A stretch of DNA of 15,835 nt. Source: an uncultured bacterium. Lineage in GTDB: Bacteria > Bdellovibrionota_C > UBA2361 > JANWWW01. Under the pieces are notes generated by a model. That model ran no database searches and was not told where the DNA came from. It saw only the letters and a program-made list of their open reading frames with translations. Within the stretch, counting starts at the first letter, position 1. Each line of letters opens with the position of its first letter. The stretch covers positions 1 to 15,835 of the forward strand of contig CALHSA010000030.1 of NCBI GenBank assembly GCA_938038205.1. Reading direction: 5' to 3'. Below, piece by piece: positions 7,536-14,533 of the stretch. A program made the position numbers and the translations under genes.

Positions 7536-7661
7536 TTAGTATAAATAGGTTGATAGTCTTTGTTTTACCTTGAAATCGATTAAATTTATTAGTTAAACGA
7601 AGCATAAATGGAATCTAAAAGTATATTAGCTTCGAATGTATTTTTGCTACTATTTTATAGC

Positions 7662-7675
7662 ATCTTATTTAAGAT
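7662..7675. repeat. Perfect 6-bp inverted repeat in the AT-rich gap
   Basis: ATCTTA, a 2-nt TT spacer, then TAAGAT. It is about 130 nt past the mgtE stop. The spacer is too short for a normal RNA loop without losing base pairs, so a DNA palindrome is as likely as an RNA hairpin. Such palindromes are fairly common by chance at this base composition. Confidence 0.35.
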
Positions 7676-7702
7676 AGTTAGATTATAGCTATGAATAAGA
7701 TA

Positions 7703-7719
7703 GACCTTTTAAAAAGGTC
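7703..7719. repeat. Perfect 8-bp inverted repeat in the AT-rich gap
   Basis: GACCTTTT, one A, then AAAAGGTC, perfectly complementary. With the inner pairs opened it would form a hairpin with a 6-bp stem and 5-nt loop containing two C-G pairs and one terminal G-C. It is the strongest palindrome in the gap. No T-run follows on the plus strand, so it is not a classical terminator there. It could serve as an operator-like site or as part of a small RNA. Confidence 0.45.
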
Positions 7720-7970
7720 AGTATTGAAGTGCAGAAAAATTATTGATCTATATGTATTTAACCTTACAAGCTTGCTTTGGGTGTTAATGTAAAAAAATAA
7801 CCATAAAGTATTTCAACCAATAAATTCTAATTTTAAAAGCAGTAAGTATGTTTTAAAAGCGCTAATAAATAGACTTAAGTTTTACTTTTTTTAAAAAGCA
7901 ATTCTTTGTTTAGAGATTTATGCCTTGTTTGTTCAAGTTAGAATCTGCAAATTATTTTTCTTACAAACTA

Positions 7971-8012
7971 AGATACCGCATTTTTTGAAATTTTTAAATT
8001 TAATTAGTATCT
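7971..8012. repeat. Nested inverted repeats in the AT-rich gap
   Basis: An outer pair, AGATAC at 7971-7976 and GTATCT at 8007-8012, encloses an inner perfect palindrome at 7988-8001 (AAATTT, TT, AAATTT). CGCA at 7977-7980 and TGCG at 8017-8020 could make an alternative pairing. Together they suggest an imperfect 42-nt hairpin. The inner part is pure A/T and could be chance. Confidence 0.35.
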
Positions 8013-8259
8013 AAACTGCGATTTAAGCCAGTTTAAATATTCTAAATTGGGATTTGAATAATAATCCTTCAGTTTTATTAAACTTAAAATATATAAAATA
8101 AGTTTTTTAACTTGATACTTTGAAAAGTAATGATAGTTTTAGATTAAGCTGGCATAATACCAAAAATTAGATTCTATCTGGTTTAATTTATCAGTTAGGG
8201 GTTAGTTTTTATCTTTAAAATTCTCACTCCTTTAAATACGCTTGATTACTTTCTACTAT

Positions 8260-10914
8260 TTAGCAAAGACATGAACTAACTATAGATCTATCTCCCAGTG
8301 CCTCATCAAGCCTTTTTAAGGGGCTAATAAATCTGTTCTTTGTAAAATTTTTAAACGCAATGTCTTTAGAGTAAGTGTACGGCCACTCATCAAACAGTTC
8401 ATAGAAAGCATGAGGAGCATTCTTTAAAGGATCTGAATCTAACCACGAAGACTCCATTTCCTTTTTTATACTTATCAGCGCTGCTGCAAGTTCCTCAAGC
8501 TCAGAGATAGGCTCAGACTCTGTTGGTTCAAACATCAATGAATTTTTAACTGGCCAGGCAACCGTGGGAGGATGAAAACCGTAATCAATCAGTCTTTTAG
8601 CAATATCAAAGCAAGAGTATTTCATCTCACTTAAGTCAAGTATAAATTCATGACCAACTAGCCCATTCTTGTTGGTTGCGTAAACACTGTAATTTGAGCT
8701 TACTAAGTTCATTAGGTAGTTTGCTTTTAGAACTGCCCTTAAAGAGGCAGTTTTTAATCCTCTAATTCCAAGAGATTTAATGTAAGCGTAACTTACTAAA
8801 AGTGCTCCAAGGTTACCCCAAGGAGATGAATTTGTAGTCAGGGAATCAAATATATTTCCATTGAAAAAATCTTTTGGAACAGAGTTTTTTAGTTTATCTG
8901 AAAAACAAACAACGGCTGCGCCAGGACCACCGCCACCATGTGGTACAGCAAAGGTCTTGTGTAAATTAAAGTGACAGATATCGAAACCTAAGTCTGAAGG
9001 TTTTAACCAGCCAACAAATGCATTAAAGTTGGCCCCATCAAGATAACTAAAAGCACCAATTTTTTTTATATTTTTGTTTATTTCAATTATTCGAGGATCA
9101 AAAACTCCGTAAGTAGATGGAAAAGTAATCATTACAGCAGCAACTCTCTCCGTTAAATTTCTTTTCAGATCTTCAAAATTAAGGCTGCCTGATGAATCAA
9201 CTTTTAATTCATGTATTGTAAAATCAAGCATGGCTGCTGAGGCGAAATTTGTTCCATGAGCAGACTCTGGAATTAAAATAACTCTTCTCTTTGAGTCAGA
9301 GAAATAATTTTTTATCGCCAGTAACGAGAATAATTCTGCTTGGGCTCCAGAGTTTGGATGAAATGAAATATTTTTATATCCAATCAGTAAATACAGCAAT
9401 TTTCTCATTTCCTTTAAAAATCCATTTAATCCGGCAAGAGTTTCTTTTGGTTGATACGGGTGTATATCTGTAAATGGTTTTAAACCCATAAGTCTTATAC
9501 AAGAAATAGGATTATGCTTCATTGTGCATGAACCAAGAGGAATTGAACCATTTCGTAAAGTATAGTCCTTATCCTCTCGCTTTTTTAAAAACCGAGATAA
9601 CTCCAACTCAGAGTACGCTCTTACAAATGGTTGAGGCCACGCTATTTCGGGTATTTCTCTTGAATGCCAACTTTTTGAGGGTGTTATGTTAAGAATTTTT
9701 AGAATGTAGTCAATATCTTCTTTAGAATGAATATCCGAGAAGGAAAACCTGATTAAAGAGTCACTTAATTTATAGAAATAGATTGAATTATCAGTTAAAC
9801 GTTTTTGAATAGATGGCTCTAAATTAAAAGAGATAGTGTCAAATACATTCTTATTGAAAGGTTCTAGGTTTAAATTATTTAAGAAATACTGGCAGAGACT
9901 GAGAACTTTAACGATCTTTTTCAATAGTTTTTCTCTCCCTAAAAGAAGTAAATTAGCGACTATAAACGTGCCAGTCAAACTTTGTGAGGTACAAATATTA
10001 CTAGTTGCTTTATCTCGTCTTATATGTTGTTCTCGAGTTTGAAGTGATAATCTGAAACCTTTGTGTCCTTTGGCATCATATGTTATTCCCACTATTCTGC
10101 CTGGGACAAATCTTAATAATTGTTTGTCTGCTACGAAAAAAGCTGGGTAGGGCCCTCCTCCCCACATGGGTAAACCTAGTCTTTGAGCTGAGCCAACAAT
10201 TATTTTAAGAGGTAAACTCTTAATTAATTCAGACTTAAATATCAAAAAATATGGGTCTACGACTGCTATTCCGTTTAGACCCATCTTAGTTAACTCTGTA
10301 TAAATTTGCAAATCTTCACACCAATCTCCATATTTATCTGGGAAGAATGCAACGAATGCAAAACACTCTTTTGCATTCTCAATAGTGTTCAAAAAATCAT
10401 AGGAAGGTAAGCGATTTCTCAGGACAGCTAAAAGAGAGTCAAAAGCCGAATTAAGCAAAAGTACCTTTTTGTTATCTGTATTACTCCAATTCCTTAAACA
10501 TCTTATGCCATCTGCCAAAGCACTTCCAAGGTCAAGTAAAGTGGCAACAGAGATATCTAAGTTTGTAAAACTTCTAAAAAACTCCTGAAATAAATATAAC
10601 ATTTCCAATCGTCCTTGAGAGATTTCTGGTTGATACGGGGTGTAAGGGGAGTGCCAAGACGGATTCAAAAGTATTAATTCAAAAAGTATGGGATTAACTT
10701 CAACCGGGTAATAGCCTTCCCCACAAAAAGTAAGTTTAGAGGTGCGTATTTTTTTTGATAAGTTTTGTAAATTTTTTTCTACGTTCTCCAGTGATTCAGG
10801 TTCAAACTCAACAAATTTAGATAATTTACTAAAGCCAAAAACCTTTCCCATCCACGTGGATGGAGTGTCATTCCCTATTAACAATTTAAGTTCCTCTTCT
10901 ATCTCAAATTCCAT
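8260..10914 (-). CDS. gcvP: Glycine dehydrogenase (decarboxylating), P-protein of the glycine cleavage system
   Basis: Decarboxylates glycine with PLP and passes the aminomethyl group to the lipoyl H-protein. It is a single-chain (fused) P-protein of 884 residues, shorter than the usual 950-960. In the N-terminal half, YTPYQPEISQGRLE is at 91-104, GGGPYPAFF at 252-260 and QTREQHIRRDKATSNICT at 292-309. In the catalytic C-terminal half, GSCTMKHNP is at 461-469, HPNSGAQAE at 519-527, SAHGTNFASA at 551-560, YLDGANFNA at 624-632, and HFNLHKTF at 648-655 carries the PLP lysine K653, followed by PHGGGGPG. The ending GDRSIVSSC matches the family. The N-terminal end lacks the usual RHIGP region, and the normally conserved LLDEGTAAAEA appears as LLDLGSALADG. 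The ATG shares one base with the stop of the DUF192 gene upstream, so translation is coupled. gcvT, gcvH and lpd are absent here, and no glycine riboswitch precedes the operon. Confidence 0.95.
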   Translation of the reverse strand: MEFEIEEELKLLIGNDTPSTWMGKVFGFSKLSKFVEFEPESLENVEKNLQNLSKKIRTSKLTFCGEGYYPVEVNPILFELILLNPSWHSPYTPYQPEISQGRLEMLYLFQEFFRSFTNLDISVATLLDLGSALADGIRCLRNWSNTDNKKVLLLNSAFDSLLAVLRNRLPSYDFLNTIENAKECFAFVAFFPDKYGDWCEDLQIYTELTKMGLNGIAVVDPYFLIFKSELIKSLPLKIIVGSAQRLGLPMWGGGPYPAFFVADKQLLRFVPGRIVGITYDAKGHKGFRLSLQTREQHIRRDKATSNICTSQSLTGTFIVANLLLLGREKLLKKIVKVLSLCQYFLNNLNLEPFNKNVFDTISFNLEPSIQKRLTDNSIYFYKLSDSLIRFSFSDIHSKEDIDYILKILNITPSKSWHSREIPEIAWPQPFVRAYSELELSRFLKKREDKDYTLRNGSIPLGSCTMKHNPISCIRLMGLKPFTDIHPYQPKETLAGLNGFLKEMRKLLYLLIGYKNISFHPNSGAQAELFSLLAIKNYFSDSKRRVILIPESAHGTNFASAAMLDFTIHELKVDSSGSLNFEDLKRNLTERVAAVMITFPSTYGVFDPRIIEINKNIKKIGAFSYLDGANFNAFVGWLKPSDLGFDICHFNLHKTFAVPHGGGGPGAAVVCFSDKLKNSVPKDFFNGNIFDSLTTNSSPWGNLGALLVSYAYIKSLGIRGLKTASLRAVLKANYLMNLVSSNYSVYATNKNGLVGHEFILDLSEMKYSCFDIAKRLIDYGFHPPTVAWPVKNSLMFEPTESEPISELEELAAALISIKKEMESSWLDSDPLKNAPHAFYELFDEWPYTYSKDIAFKNFTKNRFISPLKRLDEALGDRSIVSSCLC

Positions 10915-11399
10915 TAGTATTCAAACAAAACTTCCTGTCCAATTTCAATTTCAAACTTATCTGATAAACCTCCGTTTATTTCTAAGGCGTACTTGAAAGG
11001 GACTTTAGAATTTATCTGGGTTGTGCTGAGGGGAGTCGTATTTTTTGCTATATCAACTATTCTCTTATCTGCCGAAATAAATATTATATCTAGAGGGATG
11101 TAAGTGTTTTTCATCCAAAAAGGATAATATCCTTCGCTTGAGTAAATGAACAGCATACCCCTATCTTTTGGTAAATTTTTTCTGTACATTAATCCAAGCG
11201 CTCTTTGAGCAAAAGTTTCCGCTACCTCGACATAAAAATTAACTTCTCCGGATTTTGTTCTCACACGTAATTCTAAAAGTGATTTCTGTTTAAAAAACCT
11301 AAATCCCAAATAAATAAGTATTAGAACAACTATAACTATCAGAACAGCTTGCACTCGATTTTTCCTTTTAAGCTTTTCATTTACGGGCATAATACCCAT
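10914..11399 (-). CDS. DUF192-family protein with an N-terminal membrane anchor
   Basis: A 161-residue protein. Residues 1-16 are basic, about 17-35 form a hydrophobic membrane segment (QAVLIVIVVLILIYLGF), and the rest is a DUF192 domain: AETFAQRALGLMYRKNLP at 60-77, GMLFIY at 81-86, FWMKNTYIPLDIIFI at 94-108 and a C-terminal EINGG/IEIGQEV block at 140-156. The positive-inside pattern suggests that the domain faces the periplasm. The family is widespread and has no agreed biochemical role. The ATG at 11399 is used, but an in-frame ATG three codons later is equally possible. It is the first gene of a two-gene unit with gcvP, joined by a TAATG stop/start, and diverges from glmM 47 nt away. Nothing in the domain explains a link to glycine cleavage, so the pairing may be only positional. 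Confidence 0.88.
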   Translation of the reverse strand: MGIMPVNEKLKRKNRVQAVLIVIVVLILIYLGFRFFKQKSLLELRVRTKSGEVNFYVEVAETFAQRALGLMYRKNLPKDRGMLFIYSSEGYYPFWMKNTYIPLDIIFISADKRIVDIAKNTTPLSTTQINSKVPFKYALEINGGLSDKFEIEIGQEVLFEY

Positions 11400-11446
11400 T
11401 TTACAAACTTGTGTCTATCTTTAATACTTATTTACACTCTTTATAA
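11400..11446. promoter_or_regulatory. 47-nt divergent spacer between the DUF192/gcvP and glmM operons
   Basis: Both operons must be driven from here or from within the opposing 5' ends. On the plus strand a TTGTGT at 11409-11414 could be a -35-like box, but no good -10 lies 16-18 nt beyond it. TAATAC and TATAAA occur at unsuitable spacing. No operator-like palindrome stands out. The position is inferred from gene orientation only. Confidence 0.3.
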
Positions 11447-12766
11447 ATGAAATTTGGAACTGATGGTATAAGAGACTTGATCTACTCATTGGAGTTTAAT
11501 CCTAGTAACCTCGCAAGGCTGGGCTCGGCTCTGGCAGGATTTATTCGGGAAAAAAAGCTTGATCATACGGTTTGTATATGTCGAGATACGAGGGCTTCAT
11601 CACAGTATATACAAAATGCTTTAGTGTCCGGCCTTTTATACTTTGGAGTGAATGTTTTTGACTTGGGGATTCAACCAACCGGTTTGTTTAGTCGCTTCTT
11701 GCGTGATTCAAATTTTTCACTTGGGATAAATGTAACGGCATCCCATAATACTATTGAGTACAACGGCATTAAAATTTTTAATTCAGATGGGTCAAAATTA
11801 TCCAGAGAAGATGAACTTTTAATTGAGAATCTTTTTGCCACCATGGTAGATCGTATTAGTGGAATTCAACCTAGATTTGGGGAGTTTAGGTCTCAGGAGA
11901 TCCCAGAGGAAGTTTTTGATTTTTATCTTTCTTTAATTACAAATGACAGGTATAGCGATTATTCTGTTTTAATCGATTGCGCTAATGGCGCCATCACAAA
12001 TGCGGCTAAAAAGATTTTTCCTACTCTATTTAGAAATGTCATTTTCTCCGGAGATTCACCAAATGGATACAACATTAATGAAACTGGAGCGATGAATTTG
12101 AGTAGGTTCATCGACCTTTGTAAATTGAATCAGGTTGATTTCGGGTTTTGTTTTGATGGAGATGGAGATAGATGCTACGGTTATCTCCGTGGCCATTTAG
12201 TGGATGGTGATTGTTCTCTTGCTCTTCTGTGTAAATATCAGCAGTTAGTGTTTAAAACTGAACTCAAAGGTATTGTGGGTACGGTCTTATCCAATTCTGC
12301 ATTAGAGGAGATTGTAACGTCAGTAGGAGCCCAGTTTTACAGAGCTTCTGTTGGGGATAAGGAGGTTTTTGAGGCTATGCAGAGATTAAATTATGATTTA
12401 GGAGGTGAACCAAGTGGGCATATTCTATTTAAAGATACCCCAGTAAGCGATGGAATTTTAACTGCAATCTACCTGTCATTGGTTTTCTCTGAGATGCTAG
12501 CCTCTAATGTTGATGTAACAAACATATATGTGCCTTATGCTGTAGATATGAAAAATTATAAGTTAAAAGATCGAAAGCCGTTTACGGAAATCTATGAACT
12601 TCAAAAGTTTATTGATGAGAAAAAAGAGAATGGTGTAAAAGTGGTAATAAGATACTCAGGCACTGAAAACATTGTTAGAGTTCATGTAGAATCTAAAAAT
12701 CAGTCGTTAATAAATGATACTCATGGTGAGATAAGGCGTATTCTCAGTAGCGCTGGAATAATATGA
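11447..12766 (+). CDS. glmM: Phosphoglucosamine mutase
   Basis: Converts glucosamine-6-phosphate to glucosamine-1-phosphate on the way to UDP-GlcNAc, for peptidoglycan and lipopolysaccharide. The 439-residue length is normal (E. coli has 445). It opens with the family's MKFGTDGIRD. The phosphorylated serine is S99 in TASHN. The Mg2+ loop DGDGDR is at 237-242, the sugar-binding GEPSGH at 320-325 and the phosphate-binding RYSGTE at 402-407. Proline normally follows ASHN, but here it is threonine (ASHNT), a minor change next to the catalytic serine. The start is fixed by the N-terminal motif. The stop TGA overlaps the nnr ATG in an ATGA junction, giving a coupled glmM-nnr-tsaE operon. This resembles the order glmM-(acpS)-nnr-tsaE seen in some delta-proteobacterial-type genomes, but acpS is missing. 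PgcA/ManB-type phosphohexomutase is the alternative; the N-terminal motif argues for GlmM. Confidence 0.94.
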   Translation: MKFGTDGIRDLIYSLEFNPSNLARLGSALAGFIREKKLDHTVCICRDTRASSQYIQNALVSGLLYFGVNVFDLGIQPTGLFSRFLRDSNFSLGINVTASHNTIEYNGIKIFNSDGSKLSREDELLIENLFATMVDRISGIQPRFGEFRSQEIPEEVFDFYLSLITNDRYSDYSVLIDCANGAITNAAKKIFPTLFRNVIFSGDSPNGYNINETGAMNLSRFIDLCKLNQVDFGFCFDGDGDRCYGYLRGHLVDGDCSLALLCKYQQLVFKTELKGIVGTVLSNSALEEIVTSVGAQFYRASVGDKEVFEAMQRLNYDLGGEPSGHILFKDTPVSDGILTAIYLSLVFSEMLASNVDVTNIYVPYAVDMKNYKLKDRKPFTEIYELQKFIDEKKENGVKVVIRYSGTENIVRVHVESKNQSLINDTHGEIRRILSSAGII

Positions 12767-14142
12767 AACACATACCAGTTGTTAGTGTACAGCAAGCACT
12801 TCTGGCTGATAATCTTATTCAAGATTCTTTATATGATGTAATAAGGTTTGTTGGGTTTCAATTAGCTAATGAGTTTTGTAAGTTGTTTTTACCTAATTCA
12901 GTTTTAATTGCAGTTGGACCCGGTAACAACGGGAATGATGGTTTGGCTTTGGGAATTGAGCTTCTGCGGAGAGGTTACAATGTTTTTTTTATAGATTTGT
13001 ATCCCAATGAATCAAATTTAATCAGAAGCAAGCTTAAAAGCCTTTTATCCTCAGATAAATTTCTATCAGGCATAAATTTTAATCTGTCTTGCTTTGACTT
13101 CACCTTTGTCGATGCTATATTTGGTTTAAAACAACGATTTCCCTTGGATCAAAAAGTTATTGACGTTTTAAGGTTAGCTAACAGTTGCAAAACAAAAATT
13201 GCAATCGATGTACCAACAGGTATAAACCCAGACTCAGGAGAGGTAGGGGAGAAAATAAGTTGGGATTATACTTTTTGTATACAAGCCATTAAACAAGGAC
13301 TATGTTTTGGCGAAGCATCCGTTTTGTCTGGGCAAAAAATGGTTGTAGATTGCAAAATAAAAATTCCAGAATATGAATACATTTATGAAAGTCTTGATTT
13401 GTTTAGAGTGGAACGTAATCGTGCTAGTCACAAATATTTTTATGGACCAGTTGGCTTAATAGCTGGAAGTAAAAACATGCCAGGAGCATCAAAAATTGCA
13501 GCCCTTGGTGCATTATGTAGTGGCGTAAGTTTTATTCACCTTTTTTCTCAATCTGAGGCAGCGTGGGTAAAAGAGGCAATCTTTATAAAAATCAAAGAAT
13601 TTTCACTTAGTGAATTAAAGAATAAAATTTCTCATAAAATTAAATCATTAGTTTTTGGACCGGGAGTGGAGAATTTTAAATCAGATATTTTTATTTTGTT
13701 GAAATCTCTAGGATCCCCCTGTGTTATTGATGCTGGTGGATTAAAAAATCTAATTGAACTAAATGAAAATTTTGTTTTAACTCCCCATGTAGGCGAATTA
13801 AATGCTCTAGAACCCCAGAGTTACAAAAGCATATTTGAAAAGTTATTGGACGTAAGAAAAAAATATAAAGCATGTATTTTAGTTAAAAGTAATTCTTACA
13901 TTTATAAAGGGAGAGAGAGGAATTTTATTTTAGAGGTTAACAACTCTAAATTATCTTTTGGAGGAGTGGGGGACTTCTTATCAGGCTTGATTGGTGGGTT
14001 TTTAGCTCAAGGCTTGAATATTGATGATGCAGTTCTACTTGCTGTAAAACTCTTAAGTAAGAGTGGACAGCAATCGGCCTGGAATCTTGATTCTTTAATA
14101 GATAAATGCAGAGAGAATATTAAGTATGTATTATATCAGTAA
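12763..14142 (+). CDS. nnr: Bifunctional NAD(P)H-hydrate epimerase / ADP-dependent NAD(P)H-hydrate dehydratase
   Basis: Repairs damaged (hydrated) NAD(P)H. The N-terminal YjeF_N epimerase domain (about 1-205) has VGPGNNGNDGL at 51-61, DAIFGL at 117-122, AIDVPTGINPDSGEVG at 147-162 and the lysine in AIKQGL at 175-180. The C-terminal ribokinase-like dehydratase domain (about 215-459) has GSKNMPGASKIAALGA at 235-250, VFGPG at 297-301, VIDAGGL at 321-327, LTPHVGEL at 339-346 and FGGVGDFLSGLIGGFLAQG at 399-417. The 459-residue length is slightly short of the usual 490-510. In the dehydratase half, DAGGL replaces the typical DADAL, GGVGD replaces GG(T/S)GD, and the usual LKG motif is LVKS. The dehydratase activity therefore deserves a check, while the GD aspartate is kept. 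It overlaps glmM by 4 nt and tsaE by 17 nt. Confidence 0.93.
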   Translation: MKHIPVVSVQQALLADNLIQDSLYDVIRFVGFQLANEFCKLFLPNSVLIAVGPGNNGNDGLALGIELLRRGYNVFFIDLYPNESNLIRSKLKSLLSSDKFLSGINFNLSCFDFTFVDAIFGLKQRFPLDQKVIDVLRLANSCKTKIAIDVPTGINPDSGEVGEKISWDYTFCIQAIKQGLCFGEASVLSGQKMVVDCKIKIPEYEYIYESLDLFRVERNRASHKYFYGPVGLIAGSKNMPGASKIAALGALCSGVSFIHLFSQSEAAWVKEAIFIKIKEFSLSELKNKISHKIKSLVFGPGVENFKSDIFILLKSLGSPCVIDAGGLKNLIELNENFVLTPHVGELNALEPQSYKSIFEKLLDVRKKYKACILVKSNSYIYKGRERNFILEVNNSKLSFGGVGDFLSGLIGGFLAQGLNIDDAVLLAVKLLSKSGQQSAWNLDSLIDKCRENIKYVLYQ

Positions 14143-14533
14143 AACAGTCACAACAAGTGAGTTTGAATTAGAGGAACTCAGAAAACAAATTTTTTCTGTG
14201 CCACACTGTATGGTTCACCTAATAGGAGAATTAGGTGCTGGGAAAACAACACTTCTAAAAATGATTTTGGGGGATTTTGTTGATTCTCCCAGTTTTGCGC
14301 TTCATAATGAATACATATTTGAATATTGCCAAAGAATTTGGCGAGTAAGCCATTGGGATTTTTATAGAGCCTCAAGAGTTCCAGAGGAATTTTTTTTTGA
14401 TGATAACGACGTAATATTCGTTGAATGGGCTGATAAATTTGCTGATGTTTATTTTCATAAAGCTGCTGATTTAATTATTTACTTAACCCTTAACCATAAG
14501 GTTTTTGTTTTCTCTCTAAGCACAGCCTCTTGA
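14126..14533 (+). CDS. tsaE: tRNA threonylcarbamoyladenosine biosynthesis ATPase TsaE
   Basis: A 135-residue P-loop ATPase that works with TsaB, TsaC and TsaD to make t6A37 in ANN-decoding tRNAs. The Walker A loop GELGAGKTT is at residues 34-42 with K40. The family's SPTF motif appears as SPSF at 54-57 and is followed by NEY at 61-63. HWDFYR at 76-81 is close to the usual HxDxYR, and the Walker-B-like strand ends IFVEWADK with E100 and W101. Length is slightly short of the common 140-160. The start ATG lies inside nnr in another frame. An alternative downstream start would cut the first strand, so 14126 is preferred. The 3' end overlaps the convergent ribonucleotide reductase gene by 18 nt, so the two stop codons lie inside each other's coding regions. 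Confidence 0.94.
   Translation: MYYISKTVTTSEFELEELRKQIFSVPHCMVHLIGELGAGKTTLLKMILGDFVDSPSFALHNEYIFEYCQRIWRVSHWDFYRASRVPEEFFFDDNDVIFVEWADKFADVYFHKAADLIIYLTLNHKVFVFSLSTAS

Larger units (their letters stand above)
7536..8259. other. 724-nt AT-rich non-coding gap between convergent genes
   Basis: This is the only stretch above 300 nt without a gene. It lies between the 3' ends of mgtE and gcvP, so neither gene needs promoters here. Sampled 60-base rows have 18-25% G+C, compared with about 38% in a sampled coding row of glmM. Stops are frequent in all frames. The longest ORF I noticed is 33 codons (7691-7792), without a ribosome site. No tRNA, riboswitch or recognisable RNA family is visible. Several short perfect palindromes occur and are listed separately. 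Options are a decayed gene, an unannotated small RNA, or a terminator-rich spacer. I cannot decide between them from the sequence alone. Confidence 0.6.

Noticed and set aside
7629-7640. TTCGAAT resembling a tRNA T-loop
   Set aside because: No flanking T-stem, anticodon arm or acceptor stem could be drawn around it.
7691-7792. 33-codon ATG ORF in the AT-rich gap
   Set aside because: No ribosome-binding signal, unremarkable composition, overlaps a palindrome, and ORFs of this size are expected by chance.
7536-8259. Replication origin in the AT-rich gap
   Set aside because: No DnaA-box-like TTATCCACA cluster and no origin-associated genes nearby.
9291-9473. Short plus-strand ORFs inside gcvP, and similar ORFs antisense to other genes
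   Set aside because: They lie opposite strongly conserved protein motifs and have no recognisable domains, so they are shadows.
11400-11446. Possible glycine riboswitch upstream of the gcvP operon
   Set aside because: The 47-nt spacer is too short for a glycine aptamer and shows none of its conserved core.
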